NCBI RefSeq assembly: GCF_039542385.1
Contig: NZ_BAABIA010000010.1
Location: 182,426-246,425 of the forward strand
Origin: Prosthecobacter algae
Lineage (GTDB): Bacteria > Verrucomicrobiota > Verrucomicrobiia > Verrucomicrobiales > Verrucomicrobiaceae
DNA length: 64,000 nucleotides
Reading direction: 5' to 3'
Below are positions 8,081-17,145 of the stretch, in pieces. The translations under genes and the position numbers were made by a program. Under the pieces are notes generated by a model that worked only from the letters and a program-made list of their open reading frames with translations, did no database searches and was not told the DNA's origin. The number at the start of each line of letters is the position of its first letter. Positions within the stretch are counted from its first letter, which is position 1.

Positions 8081-9058
8081 TCAGAGAAGCTTTTTGCGCC
8101 GGAAGAACCAGATGGGCAGCAGGGCGGAAATGACCAACAGGCAGATGACGGCAGGATAGGCCCAGGGCAGCTTTAGCTCCGGCATGTGCTCGAAGTTCAT
8201 GCCATACAGGCTGGCGATGAGCGTCGGCGGCATGAACAGCACGCTGGCGATGGTGAAGATCTTGATGATCTGGTTCTGCTGGATGTTGATGAGGCCCAGG
8301 GTGGACTCCAGCAGGAAGGTCATTTCCTGCTGCTGCTGGTTGGTGTAGTCATCCAGGGACTTCACGTCGCGCATCACGCTGCGGAACTGGGCAGCCAGGT
8401 CACTGCGCATCCAGGTCGCGGCATTGTTTAAAAAGAACTGCAGCATGCGGTTCACGCTGACGAGGCTTTCGCGCAGGTTGGCCACCAGGGCGCTGCGGCG
8501 GCCCAGGGTGCGGACGACATCGCCCAGGTCTTTTTCCACGGCGGCATTGGCCTTGTTAGGGTCCAGGCTGAAGACCTCCCGTCCGATCTTTTTCAAATCC
8601 GACTCCACGGTCTGCAGGGCATCGGCAATGCGGGCCACGATGAGCTCGCACAGGGTCAGGAAAACGGCATCGCTGCTCATCGGGCAGGAACACTGCCTGC
8701 GCACCTGCTCCACGATGAGGCGGAAGGCCATGGGATCCGCGTAGCGGACGGTGGTGAGGCAGTCCGGTGCCAGCACGAAGGTGATGGCCGTGGTATCGGG
8801 ATCCGGGGTGTCCAGCCCCACGGGGATCCAGGCCGTCATGTAGAGGGCACCATGCTCGGAGTACAACCGGCTGGATTCCTCGATCTCCTGCATCTCCTCG
8901 CGGGTGGGCAGGCCATGCTCCAGCCAGCTTTCAGCCTCCAGTTCCTCGGCGCGGGAGGGATTCAGGAGATCCAGGTACACGAGGTTGTCCGGGAAGGGAC
9001 GTACCTTCTCGTCCTGCCAATCGAAGAGCTGACCTTGCTGGGTGATGAGTCGGACCAT
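8081..9058 (-). CDS. corA: CorA-family magnesium/cobalt channel
   Basis: The 325-residue product has the CorA layout: a long soluble N-terminal domain with acidic and helical segments, then two transmembrane helices at the C-terminus. The signature YGMNFEHMPEL follows the first helix, and a basic end RRKKLL closes the protein. The start at 9058 (MVRLITQQGQLF) fits the family better than the upstream ATG at 9103. CorA forms a pentameric Mg2+ channel in the inner membrane. It is divergent from the PLP enzyme gene that starts at 9223. Confidence 0.93.
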   Translation of the reverse strand: MVRLITQQGQLFDWQDEKVRPFPDNLVYLDLLNPSRAEELEAESWLEHGLPTREEMQEIEESSRLYSEHGALYMTAWIPVGLDTPDPDTTAITFVLAPDCLTTVRYADPMAFRLIVEQVRRQCSCPMSSDAVFLTLCELIVARIADALQTVESDLKKIGREVFSLDPNKANAAVEKDLGDVVRTLGRRSALVANLRESLVSVNRMLQFFLNNAATWMRSDLAAQFRSVMRDVKSLDDYTNQQQQEMTFLLESTLGLINIQQNQIIKIFTIASVLFMPPTLIASLYGMNFEHMPELKLPWAYPAVICLLVISALLPIWFFRRKKLL

Positions 9059-9222
9059 GAGTGGGGGGACGCAGACAGTAGCGGCAGAGTCGGGGACCGC
9101 CAAGGAAAAGGCGCAGAAGATGTCAACTTGTCACGAACGAACCAGAAAGTGGCCTTTCCGGCACCTACGTTCAATGAAAGTTGAAGACTGTCCCTGCTCT
9201 CGCGTAGAAAGAAAGACCCTGC

Positions 9223-10338
9223 ATGACCCTCTCTCCCGCCTGGTACCACATCGAAAACGAGGACGAAATCGCGTCTCCCGCCCTGCTTCTTTATCGCGAG
9301 CGCATCGAGTATAACCTCCAGCTCATGGTCGAGATCGCCGGCGGGCCGGAGCGCCTGCGGCCGCATGTGAAGACTCACAAGTTGCAGCCGCTGATCCAGC
9401 GCCAGGTGAAGCTGGGCATCACCAAGTTCAAGGCCTCCACCATCGCCGAAGCGGAAATGTGCGCCGCCGGGGGCGGGCAGGACGTGCTGCTGGCCATGCC
9501 ATGCGTGGGGCCGAACGGGCATCGCCTGGCCCTGCTGGCCCAGAAGTTTCCCGAGACCAAGTTTTCCGCCATCGCTGATGACGAGGCCACCATCCGCACC
9601 CTGGCTTCCGCCGCGCAGCGGCATTCGGTGATGCTGGGGGTTTACCTGGAACTGGACTGCGGCATGGGCCGCACCGGTATCCTGCCTGGGGAGGCGGCCG
9701 CTTTCCTTGTCCATGTCATCAAGGACACTCCCAAGCTGCTGTTCCGGGGCCTGCATGCCTATGATGGTCACATTCACGATGCGGACCTGGAGACCCGCCG
9801 CACCCGCTGCGAGGCCGCCTATGCCCCGGTGCTGGAGTTTCGCAAAAGGCTGGAAGGGGAGGGCGTGCCTGTGGCCGAGCTGGTGGCAGGCGGATCCCCC
9901 ACCTTCGGCATCCATGCGCCGTTGCAGGATCGCACTCTCTCCCCGGGCACCACGGTGCTGTGGGACTTTGGCTACGGGGACAAACACCCGGACCTTCCCT
10001 TTCTGCCCGCTGCGGTCCTGCTGGCCCGGGTGATCAGCAAGCCGGGTACGGACCGCCTGACGCTGGACCTGGGACACAAGTCTGTCGCGCCGGAGAATCC
10101 GCATCCGCGGGTTCGCTTCGAGGAACTGCCGGAGGCCGAGGTGGTGATGCAGAGCGAGGAGCACCTAGTGCTGCAAACATCCCGCGCGCACGAATTCCAG
10201 ATCGGCCAGGCCCTGCATGGCATCCCCCGCCATGTCTGCCCCACGGTCTCCATGCATGGCGAGGCGGTGATCATTGAAGGCAGCACGGCCACCCAGCGCT
10301 GGCCGATCACCGCCCGGAACCGACGTATCACCATCTGA
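9223..10338 (+). CDS. D-threonine aldolase/D-serine dehydratase-like PLP enzyme
   Basis: This 371-residue protein has an alanine-racemase-type N-terminal barrel and the C-terminal domain of the DSD1/D-threonine aldolase group. The PLP lysine is in LRPHVKTHK near residue 47, the phosphate-binding region near VAGGSPTF, and the metal-binding His/Cys region near HGIPRHVCPTVSMH at the end. These enzymes cleave or dehydrate beta-hydroxy D-amino acids. The family is sure, the exact substrate is not. It converges with the large cytochrome c gene with only eight bases between them. Confidence 0.87.
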   Translation: MTLSPAWYHIENEDEIASPALLLYRERIEYNLQLMVEIAGGPERLRPHVKTHKLQPLIQRQVKLGITKFKASTIAEAEMCAAGGGQDVLLAMPCVGPNGHRLALLAQKFPETKFSAIADDEATIRTLASAAQRHSVMLGVYLELDCGMGRTGILPGEAAAFLVHVIKDTPKLLFRGLHAYDGHIHDADLETRRTRCEAAYAPVLEFRKRLEGEGVPVAELVAGGSPTFGIHAPLQDRTLSPGTTVLWDFGYGDKHPDLPFLPAAVLLARVISKPGTDRLTLDLGHKSVAPENPHPRVRFEELPEAEVVMQSEEHLVLQTSRAHEFQIGQALHGIPRHVCPTVSMHGEAVIIEGSTATQRWPITARNRRITI

Positions 10339-10346
10339 AGACAGCC

Positions 10347-13300
10347 TCAGAGCCGCTTGTGCGTGAACTGGCGGCTCTGCACCACGGCTAAGACAGCGGC
10401 GGAAAAGTGGCCTTCGTTGGCAGCGAGGTCGGTTTTGATCTTCTGCATCAGCAGCTTGTCCGTGGGCAGCACTTGGCGACCGAGGGCAAAGCCGATGAGC
10501 TTGCGCGAGAAGTGGTGGGTGAGCTGGTCGTCCTGGGTTTTCAGATACTCGCGCAGACCTTCAAAGCCGACGAACTTGGCTCCGCCCTTGACCTGGCCGG
10601 AGGTGTCCAGCGGCAGGCCACTTTCGTCCTTCTCACGATAACGCCCGATGGCATCGAAACCTTCCAAAGCGAAGCCGAGAGGATCAATGCGGTCATGGCA
10701 GCCGGAGCAGGATTTCGAGGCGCGGTGCTGTTCCAGCATCTCACGCACGGTGGCAGGTTTTTCGCCATGCTCCTTCAGTTCGGGCACATCCGCCGGCGGG
10801 GGGGGCACGGGGGTGCCCAACACGGCCTGCAGCAGCCAGTTTCCACGCAGCACCGGGCTGGTGCGGTGGCTGCGGGAGGTCTTGGTAAGCAGGCTGCCCT
10901 GGCCTAACAAACCGCCGCGGTGCTGGGCCTTGACGTTGACCTTCTTAAACTCTTCGCCTGTGACATCCGGCACGCCGTAGTGTTTGGCGAGGCGTTCATT
11001 GAGGAAGGTATAATCGGCCCCGATGATCTCCTGCACAGGCCGGTCTTCACGGATGAGATTGGTGAAAAACAGGGTGGTTTCGCGGTCGAGGTCGCGACGC
11101 AGTTCGGGGGTGAACTGAGGGAACTTTTTGTCATCCACGGCCGCGTGTTTGTCGAAGCCTTTGAACTCCAGCCACTGCCCGGCAAATTCCTTGGCCATGG
11201 CTTCAGCTTTCGGGTCCTTGAGCATGCGCTTTACCTGAGCGGCAAGCACTTCAGGCTTCAGCAAGCTGCCATCCGTGGCGGCTTTGCGCAGTTGCCAGTC
11301 GGGCTGAGACGACCAGAGGAAGTAGCTGAGGCGGGAGGCGAGCTCCCAGGCATTGAGAGTGACTTCGGTCGGTGCAGGAGCGGCAGGAGCGGATGTGCTT
11401 TGAGGAACGCTGGTGGACTGTAGTTCGACGGTGCGGGCAGGAGTGCCCACGCTCCCTTCGGGAGCCTTATTCGGAGATGCTTTGGTGACAGTAGGCGTTT
11501 TGGGCAGCTCGTTTTTGCGAGCAGGAGTGCCCGCATCACTTTCCGTCCCGGCCACGGTGCCGACTTCGGTTTTATATAGGAAGTTAGGCGAAACCAAGAT
11601 GAGGGTAACGACTTCGCGCGCGGCGGATTCGCGATCCAGATCTTTGGTTAGGCCGTCCTGGTAGAGCTTCGAAATCTGGGTGCGCTCTGCCTGGGTTGTA
11701 GGGCGTCTCCAGGCCTGGCTGGCGAAACGATGCAGGTGCTGGCGCATGAGCTCGTCATACTGGACCTGCTGTTCTTTTTTCAGGGTATCACGGGCTAGGA
11801 AGCTCCAGTCGAGGCGCATCTGTTCCAGGCGTTTTTTCTCCACTTCGGGGATGATGGACTTGAGCTGCTCATCGCTGAAGTAATAGACGCCGGGGCCTGG
11901 TTTGTCGCTGTAGAGGTTGCGGGCCACCTCCTCCAGGCGCCGCTCGATCATGTCTGGAAACACGGTTTTCATGCGGCCAAAGTCGGCCATGGTTTGGCGA
12001 TGGGCGTCGGTGTTGCGTTTCCACACGGTCAACACGCCGGGAATGATTTCCTTGGTGTTAGGCGGTGTGCCGACAACGAGATCCCACTGCACGGTGGAGA
12101 GGTCCACCTCCGGGCTGCGCATGTCCAGACGGCCCGAGCCAAAAACTTCGGTGGTGCCCTCTGGGAGCGGCAGGGTGATGACCAGCGGAGCCTTGGCCGC
12201 GAGGACATTTTCGCCGATGCCGTTTTTACCCAGAGGGTCTTTGCCAAAATGGGACAGAGCTTTTTCAGCCGTGGCGATTCGCTGTTTCAGTTGCTCCACC
12301 GTCAGCTCCTTGACGGTGGCTTTGCCCGCTTCAATGTCCTGCACCTGTTTGCGGAAAGAATTCCGCTCCTGGCGCATGTAGGCCGCGTATTCGTGGTTCT
12401 TGCCCTGACGTCGAATGCTGAGGCCCGTGAAGGTCACATAGTCGCCTCCATTGCCATCGCCCGTATCACCCAGCACGACGTGAAATTCCTTCTGCCCTTT
12501 GACCTGCACACGGCTGCCCCCGTAGGTGCGAAGGCCGTCCGCATCCTGCTGGCGGCGCTGCACCCCGGTGCCGGGTTTATCGGGATTTTGGGGGTTGTTC
12601 CAGGAGCGACGCTGATCCTGAATGGCCTGCAAAGAGGCGAGCACGGGGGCGGGTACTTCCTTCGGTTTGGCCGCATCTGGCGGGGGTAGATTGCGCCACG
12701 GTAGCTTCGTGAGGTCGAGGAAACGGGACTGGATTTTGGTGTCGTTCAGCATCGTCCACCAGTTGTTTAGGAAAGGGACAGAGAGCTTCGCGTCTTGGGC
12801 CAGTTGCTCCAGCGAGGCGGCTCCGGTGAGGTCCTTGTGTTTCCATTTCCAGCAGGCCAGCATGTAGTCGGCCTCGCGCAGTTCACGATCATAAGTGGGC
12901 AGATGCGGGCCAGACATCTTTTGATACCAGACGTAGAGCGCCTGCTGGGCCTGCCCCTTGACCTGGGCATTGCCCCGCATGCCCACCCGCTGCGGGTGAA
13001 AGGTGACCCCCGTGCCCGGCAGGATGGTGGCGTGATCCGCGAGCTTGCGCGCTGCTGCTAGATACTTGTCGAGCTGGGCCGGATTAACAAAAAGCGTGTC
13101 ACCCGTGTTCGCGAAACCTTCGCCCCCGCCGCCATCGGGCTGGAATTCTTTGGCGAGGCCGTAGTTCACACCCGTGAGATCCCGGATCGTGTAGTCATAC
13201 TCGGCATTCGTCAGGCGGCGGAGCGTCACGGCCCCGGGATCTCCTGCATTCGCAGTGGCCACGGCATCCATGGCCCCGGTAGCCCAGGCCAGGAGCTGTT

Positions 13301-13571
13301 TCTTCTCCTCGGCGGAAAGTTGAGTCTCATCTTCCGGCGGCATTTCTCCTTTAGCCACGACGTCCTTCACCTTTTCCCAAAGCGCGTATTCCTTCTCCAC
13401 GGAAGGCTCCTTTTCCAGGCGCTCCAGGTCCACTCCTCCTTTGGTTTTTTTGCCATTGTGGCAGTCGTAGCAAGTCTCTGCCAGCATCGGCTGCACAGAT
13501 TTCCACTCCGGAGCCGCGTGAAGCGACGCCGCGAGAGACGTGAAGATGAAAAGGCGAACGGAAGGGGTCAT
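10347..13571 (-). CDS. Large secreted cytochrome c-type protein of the DUF1587/1592/1588/1585 group
   Basis: The start at 13571 gives a signal peptide (MTPSVRLFIFTSLAASLHAA) and a 1074-residue product; an upstream in-frame ATG at 13685 gives a poor N-terminus. The mature start has the single-haem motif CYDCH in the planctomycete-type cytochrome c domain (CYDCHNGKKTKGG). DUF1587 follows (RRLTNAEYDYTIRDL), then a long middle region, DUF1592/1595 (ELASRLSYFLWSSQPD), DUF1588 with CSGCHDRIDPLGFALEGFD, and DUF1585 at the end (HHFSRKLIGFALGRQ). Such proteins are abundant in Planctomycetes and Verrucomicrobia and are linked to carbohydrate degradation. A Pro/Thr/Ser-rich insert with internal repeats lies between DUF1595 and DUF1592 (bases about 11370-11570). 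It heads a - strand order that continues away from two DUF1080-like genes. Confidence 0.9.
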   Translation of the reverse strand: MTPSVRLFIFTSLAASLHAAPEWKSVQPMLAETCYDCHNGKKTKGGVDLERLEKEPSVEKEYALWEKVKDVVAKGEMPPEDETQLSAEEKKQLLAWATGAMDAVATANAGDPGAVTLRRLTNAEYDYTIRDLTGVNYGLAKEFQPDGGGGEGFANTGDTLFVNPAQLDKYLAAARKLADHATILPGTGVTFHPQRVGMRGNAQVKGQAQQALYVWYQKMSGPHLPTYDRELREADYMLACWKWKHKDLTGAASLEQLAQDAKLSVPFLNNWWTMLNDTKIQSRFLDLTKLPWRNLPPPDAAKPKEVPAPVLASLQAIQDQRRSWNNPQNPDKPGTGVQRRQQDADGLRTYGGSRVQVKGQKEFHVVLGDTGDGNGGDYVTFTGLSIRRQGKNHEYAAYMRQERNSFRKQVQDIEAGKATVKELTVEQLKQRIATAEKALSHFGKDPLGKNGIGENVLAAKAPLVITLPLPEGTTEVFGSGRLDMRSPEVDLSTVQWDLVVGTPPNTKEIIPGVLTVWKRNTDAHRQTMADFGRMKTVFPDMIERRLEEVARNLYSDKPGPGVYYFSDEQLKSIIPEVEKKRLEQMRLDWSFLARDTLKKEQQVQYDELMRQHLHRFASQAWRRPTTQAERTQISKLYQDGLTKDLDRESAAREVVTLILVSPNFLYKTEVGTVAGTESDAGTPARKNELPKTPTVTKASPNKAPEGSVGTPARTVELQSTSVPQSTSAPAAPAPTEVTLNAWELASRLSYFLWSSQPDWQLRKAATDGSLLKPEVLAAQVKRMLKDPKAEAMAKEFAGQWLEFKGFDKHAAVDDKKFPQFTPELRRDLDRETTLFFTNLIREDRPVQEIIGADYTFLNERLAKHYGVPDVTGEEFKKVNVKAQHRGGLLGQGSLLTKTSRSHRTSPVLRGNWLLQAVLGTPVPPPPADVPELKEHGEKPATVREMLEQHRASKSCSGCHDRIDPLGFALEGFDAIGRYREKDESGLPLDTSGQVKGGAKFVGFEGLREYLKTQDDQLTHHFSRKLIGFALGRQVLPTDKLLMQKIKTDLAANEGHFSAAVLAVVQSRQFTHKRL

Positions 13572-13690
13572 CCGGTGAAGCATGGGCAGGGCCAGAGTTT
13601 GGGGGGTAAAAAGGATACGCCACAGAGAGCGTACTTTTGCCATTGATGCCTGAGGATTTGTGAATTGGGGGTGGGAGTCCTCCATCTCAC

Positions 13691-14368
13691 TTACTTCGCC
13701 CGCCAGATCTTCACGTCATCGAACAGCACTCCAGGACCATTGACGGTGAAGTGAAAACTGCTTTTGGTTTCGTGCGCAATGCCGGAGGATTTTAAATAGG
13801 CGATGGGGCTGTCATTGAGGCTGACACGGAGTTCGTCGCCTTTGATCTCAAGGGTGGCGGTGTACCAGGTCTTTTGTTCGAGGCTGATCTTGCCGGCGGC
13901 ATTGCGGCCTTCCAGCAGCTTTTCCGCCTCGGCTTTGCGGGCGGGGTCCTTGCGCATGGCGTAGATGTCGTTTCGCATCACGCCTTCTTTATCATCTCCC
14001 AGACGAAGCTGCTTTGGCGTAAAGGCCACGCGGATGATGTGGCCCGCGTGGGAACCTTTGAACTTCTGATCGTCAAACACTGCATTGAATCCGGTGGAGC
14101 CGACGAGCTGAAATCTGAACTCAACGATGACATCCTTCATCGGCGCGTAAAAGCGGCCGACGGCTCCATGATCGGCCCGGGTCTGCAAGCCTTTGAGCAT
14201 GCCACCTTCGACCGTAAAAGTGGGAATGAGCGACTTCCAAGGCGCGAGATTGGTCCGCTCAAAATCATCCGCCAGGATGGACACGCCTTTTTGGGCCAGC
14301 GGAGCCGAAGGAACCTCGGCGGAGGCAAGCCATGGCAGGGCGAGGCAGAGAAAGGGAAGGAGTTTCAT
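13691..14368 (-). CDS. Secreted concanavalin-like (DUF1080-related) protein
   Basis: The start at 14368 gives a signal peptide (MKLLPFLCLALPWLASAE) and a 225-residue product. The mature part is a single beta-sandwich: DDFERTNLAPWKSLIPTFTVEGGML at the start, DVIVEFRFQL in the middle, and FHFTVNGPGVLFDDVKIWRA at the end. This is the pattern of laminin-G/concanavalin-like domains near DUF1080 (3-keto-disaccharide hydrolase domain). A longer frame upstream of 14368 overlaps the neighbouring gene and lacks a sensible N-terminus. It lies 19 bases after the DUF1080 gene and 119 bases before the cytochrome c gene, all on the - strand, so one transcript is likely. Confidence 0.75.
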   Translation of the reverse strand: MKLLPFLCLALPWLASAEVPSAPLAQKGVSILADDFERTNLAPWKSLIPTFTVEGGMLKGLQTRADHGAVGRFYAPMKDVIVEFRFQLVGSTGFNAVFDDQKFKGSHAGHIIRVAFTPKQLRLGDDKEGVMRNDIYAMRKDPARKAEAEKLLEGRNAAGKISLEQKTWYTATLEIKGDELRVSLNDSPIAYLKSSGIAHETKSSFHFTVNGPGVLFDDVKIWRAK

Positions 14369-14387
14369 GGGACTGGTAAACGTGGAC

Positions 14388-15188
14388 TTACTTCTTAGCA
14401 GGCGCTGCCGGGCCGGTGCCCTGGGGATTTTTGGTGCCGGGGCGCTCGATCTTTTTTGCGCCTGCGGGCAGGGTGGTGGGATCGAAGGGGAGGACAGGGG
14501 CCTGTTCAAGCACCTTCAGCCGCAGGTCTTTGATCTGGACGGTGTTGGCATTGCCACGATGAAGCTGGATGGCCAGCAGGCCCTCCAAGGCACGGCCTTT
14601 GGCATCGTGGTCAATCAGTTCCGAAGTGGTCTTGCCATTGACCTGATGGATGAGGTGATTGCCACGGGCAATGATGGTGTAGTCGTTCCACTGAGCGACA
14701 TCCACTTTCACGGGTTCATGCTCGGCTATGAGCCAGCGCGCGCCTTCAGGATCGAGCAGCACGTTTTTGCCATTGAGGCCGAAGATGCCACGACCCTTTT
14801 CTTCATAGGTCATGCCGGTGTGTTCGAGGGCCGGGTGGACGTCGAGTTGATAACCCGTGATGCCCCAGGCACCAGCCTCTGGCAGCGGGCGACTGCGATA
14901 CTGGATGCCGGAGTTGTTGTCGCCAATCACGCGCACCGTGGCCTTCAATTCAAAGTCCTTCACCTGCCCTCCGCGCCAGATAAGGAAGGTATTGTTCACC
15001 GGGCTGTCCGGGCCCGTGCAGATGCCCGTGATGAGACCTTCCTCCACCTTCCAGAGCTTTGGGTCACCGTCCCAGCCGCTGAGGTCCTTGCCATTGAAGA
15101 GCGGGACAAAACCCTCCGCGTCTTTGTCCTGAGCGAAGCCAGGATTGATGAGGGCGAGGGAAAGGAGGCCAAGGAGGAAGGGTTTCAT
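14388..15188 (-). CDS. Secreted DUF1080 (3-keto-disaccharide hydrolase-type) protein
   Basis: This 266-residue protein starts at 15188 with a signal peptide (MKPFLLGLLSLALINPGFAQ). The mature part begins EGFVPLFNGKDLSGWDGDP, the diagnostic start of DUF1080. It goes on with the family motifs FELKATVRVIGDNNSGIQYRS and WNDYTIIARGNHLIHQVNG. DUF1080 proteins are beta-jelly-roll domains, some of which hydrolyse 3-keto-glycosides. The ~40-residue end is Pro/Lys/Ala-rich and looks disordered. It is the first gene of the - strand set and is divergent from the IlvD/Edd dehydratase gene, with 140 bases between the two starts holding both promoters. Confidence 0.88.
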   Translation of the reverse strand: MKPFLLGLLSLALINPGFAQDKDAEGFVPLFNGKDLSGWDGDPKLWKVEEGLITGICTGPDSPVNNTFLIWRGGQVKDFELKATVRVIGDNNSGIQYRSRPLPEAGAWGITGYQLDVHPALEHTGMTYEEKGRGIFGLNGKNVLLDPEGARWLIAEHEPVKVDVAQWNDYTIIARGNHLIHQVNGKTTSELIDHDAKGRALEGLLAIQLHRGNANTVQIKDLRLKVLEQAPVLPFDPTTLPAGAKKIERPGTKNPQGTGPAAPAKK

Positions 15189-15328
15189 GGAAAGGGTGGG
15201 AGTGAACGTGATGAATGACCTGATCTTTTGCGAGAGACGAGAATGGAAAACAGAAAAGAAAGTGCGGCTTCCTGCGCTGAATTCTGGCATTTTTCGTGGT
15301 CCTGCCCATCATCGGCTTTCACACCCAC

Positions 15329-17062
15329 ATGACCACCACCCGCAAGACCCCTGAACAACTGCGCTCCTGGCGCTGGTACGGCCGCGATGAACTTCGTTCC
15401 TTTGGACATCGCTCGCGGGCGAAGCAGTCGGGCTGGGGCGCGGAAGACTATGTGGGCAAGCCGATCATCGGCATCCTCAACACGTGGTCGGAACAAAACT
15501 CCTGCCACATGCACCTGAAGCTGACGGCGGATGGCGTGCGCCGGGGCATTCTGCAGGCGGGCGGGCACCCGATGGAGATCCCTGTGCTGTCCGCAGGTGA
15601 AATGCTGACGAAGCCGACGGCGATGTTTCATCGCAACTTGCTGGCCATGGAGGCCGAGGAAGTGCTGCGTGGCAATCCCCTGGATGGCGCGGTGCTGCTG
15701 GGCGGCTGTGACAAGTCCACCCCGGGTCTGCTCATGGGCGCGTTCAGCATGGACATCCCGGTCATCTACATGCCCTGCGGGCCGATGATCAAGGGCAACT
15801 GGCGCGGTGAGACCCTGGGTTCCGGCAGCGATGTGTGGAAGTACTGGGATGAAAAACGCGCGGGCAATTTGAGCTGGGAACAGTGGTGCGAGATCGAAGA
15901 CGGCATCGCCCGCAGCCCAGGCCACTGCATGACGATGGGCACGGCCTCCACCATGACGGCCCTGGCGGAAACTCTGGGCTTGGTGATCCCTGGAGCCTCC
16001 TCCGTGCCAGCCGTGGATGCCGCGCATGTGCGCTTGGCCGCAGCCGCTGGCCGACAGATCGTGGAGAATGCCTGGAATGACCTGAAGCCTTCGAAGATCG
16101 TCACGGAGCGCTCCTTTGAAAACGCCATCGCCGTGGACATGGCGCTCGGCGGGAGCACAAACGCCATTGTTCACCTGGTAGCCATGGCAGGCCGCCTGGG
16201 CATCAAGCTGCCCCTGGAGAAATTTGACGAAATCAGCCGCCGCATCCCCCTGCTGGCGAACATGCGCCCGGCGGGCAAGTACCTGATGGATGAGTTCTAC
16301 GTGGCAGGTGGCCTGCGCGCTTTGCTGAATGGCATGCGTGATCTCCTGCACACCGATGTCTTGACCATCACCGGCAAGACGCTGGGTGAGAACGTGGAGG
16401 GATGCGAAATCTACCAGCCTGACGTCATTCGCACGCCGGGAAATCCGATCCAGCCCGATGGTGGCACCGCCATCTTGCGCGGCAATCTCTGCCCGGATGG
16501 AGCAGTGATCAAACACGCCGCTGCAACTCCCGAACTCTGCCAGCACACTGGCCCGGCGCTGGTTTTTGACAGCTACCCGGACATGAAGGCCCAGATTGAC
16601 AACCTGGACCTGGATGTGACCAAGGACACCGTGCTCATCCTGCGCAATGCAGGCCCTGTGGGTGCCCCAGGCATGCCGGAGTGGGGACAGTTGCCTATCC
16701 CGAAGAAGCTCATCCTTCAGGGCATCCGCGACATGGTGCGCCTGTCCGACTGTCGCATGAGCGGGACGAGCTACGGTGCCTGCGCCCTACACATCGCCCC
16801 GGAAAGCGCCGTGGGCGGACCGCTGGCCCTGGTGAAAAATGGCGACCTCATCGAGCTGGATGTGCCTAACCGGAAGTTGCACCTGCATGTGAGTGATGAG
16901 GAGCTGGCCAAACGCAAGGCCGAGTGGAAACCTGCACCTCCACGCTATCATCGTGGGTTTGCCAAGCTGTTTGTGGATCACGTCACGCAGGCCAATGAAG
17001 GGGCGGATTTCGATTTCCTTCAGCATCATCCCGAGGGCGTGCCCGAGCCGGAGATTTATTGA
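15329..17062 (+). CDS. IlvD/Edd-family dehydratase, probably acting on a sugar acid
   Basis: The 577-residue product (start at 15329, MTTTRKTPEQLRSWRWYGRD) is an iron-sulfur dehydratase of the IlvD/Edd family. Cluster-binding cysteines are visible in WSEQNSCHMH, LGGCDKSTPGLLMGA and ARSPGHCMTMGTASTM. The conserved C-terminal region SDCRMSGTSYGACALHIAPE is present. The CDKSTPG form and the start WYGRDELRSFGHRSR resemble the arabonate/xylonate/galactonate dehydratase branch more than true dihydroxy-acid dehydratase of branched amino acid synthesis. No other ilv gene is near. It would give 2-keto-3-deoxy sugar acids, which is the substrate type of the HpcH/HpaI aldolase encoded at 5034. Confidence 0.85.
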   Translation: MTTTRKTPEQLRSWRWYGRDELRSFGHRSRAKQSGWGAEDYVGKPIIGILNTWSEQNSCHMHLKLTADGVRRGILQAGGHPMEIPVLSAGEMLTKPTAMFHRNLLAMEAEEVLRGNPLDGAVLLGGCDKSTPGLLMGAFSMDIPVIYMPCGPMIKGNWRGETLGSGSDVWKYWDEKRAGNLSWEQWCEIEDGIARSPGHCMTMGTASTMTALAETLGLVIPGASSVPAVDAAHVRLAAAAGRQIVENAWNDLKPSKIVTERSFENAIAVDMALGGSTNAIVHLVAMAGRLGIKLPLEKFDEISRRIPLLANMRPAGKYLMDEFYVAGGLRALLNGMRDLLHTDVLTITGKTLGENVEGCEIYQPDVIRTPGNPIQPDGGTAILRGNLCPDGAVIKHAAATPELCQHTGPALVFDSYPDMKAQIDNLDLDVTKDTVLILRNAGPVGAPGMPEWGQLPIPKKLILQGIRDMVRLSDCRMSGTSYGACALHIAPESAVGGPLALVKNGDLIELDVPNRKLHLHVSDEELAKRKAEWKPAPPRYHRGFAKLFVDHVTQANEGADFDFLQHHPEGVPEPEIY

Positions 17063-17145
17063 GCCGCCGCAGCGTCTTGCATCACCACAGCCAAGATTTT
17101 CGTTAATCCGGTTTTCAGAAGGCTGCGCATGCCTATCCTTGTCTT

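Noticed and set aside
8962..10164. A 400-codon - strand frame across the PLP enzyme gene
   Set aside because: It lacks any family motif and is antisense to a clear D-threonine aldolase-like gene.
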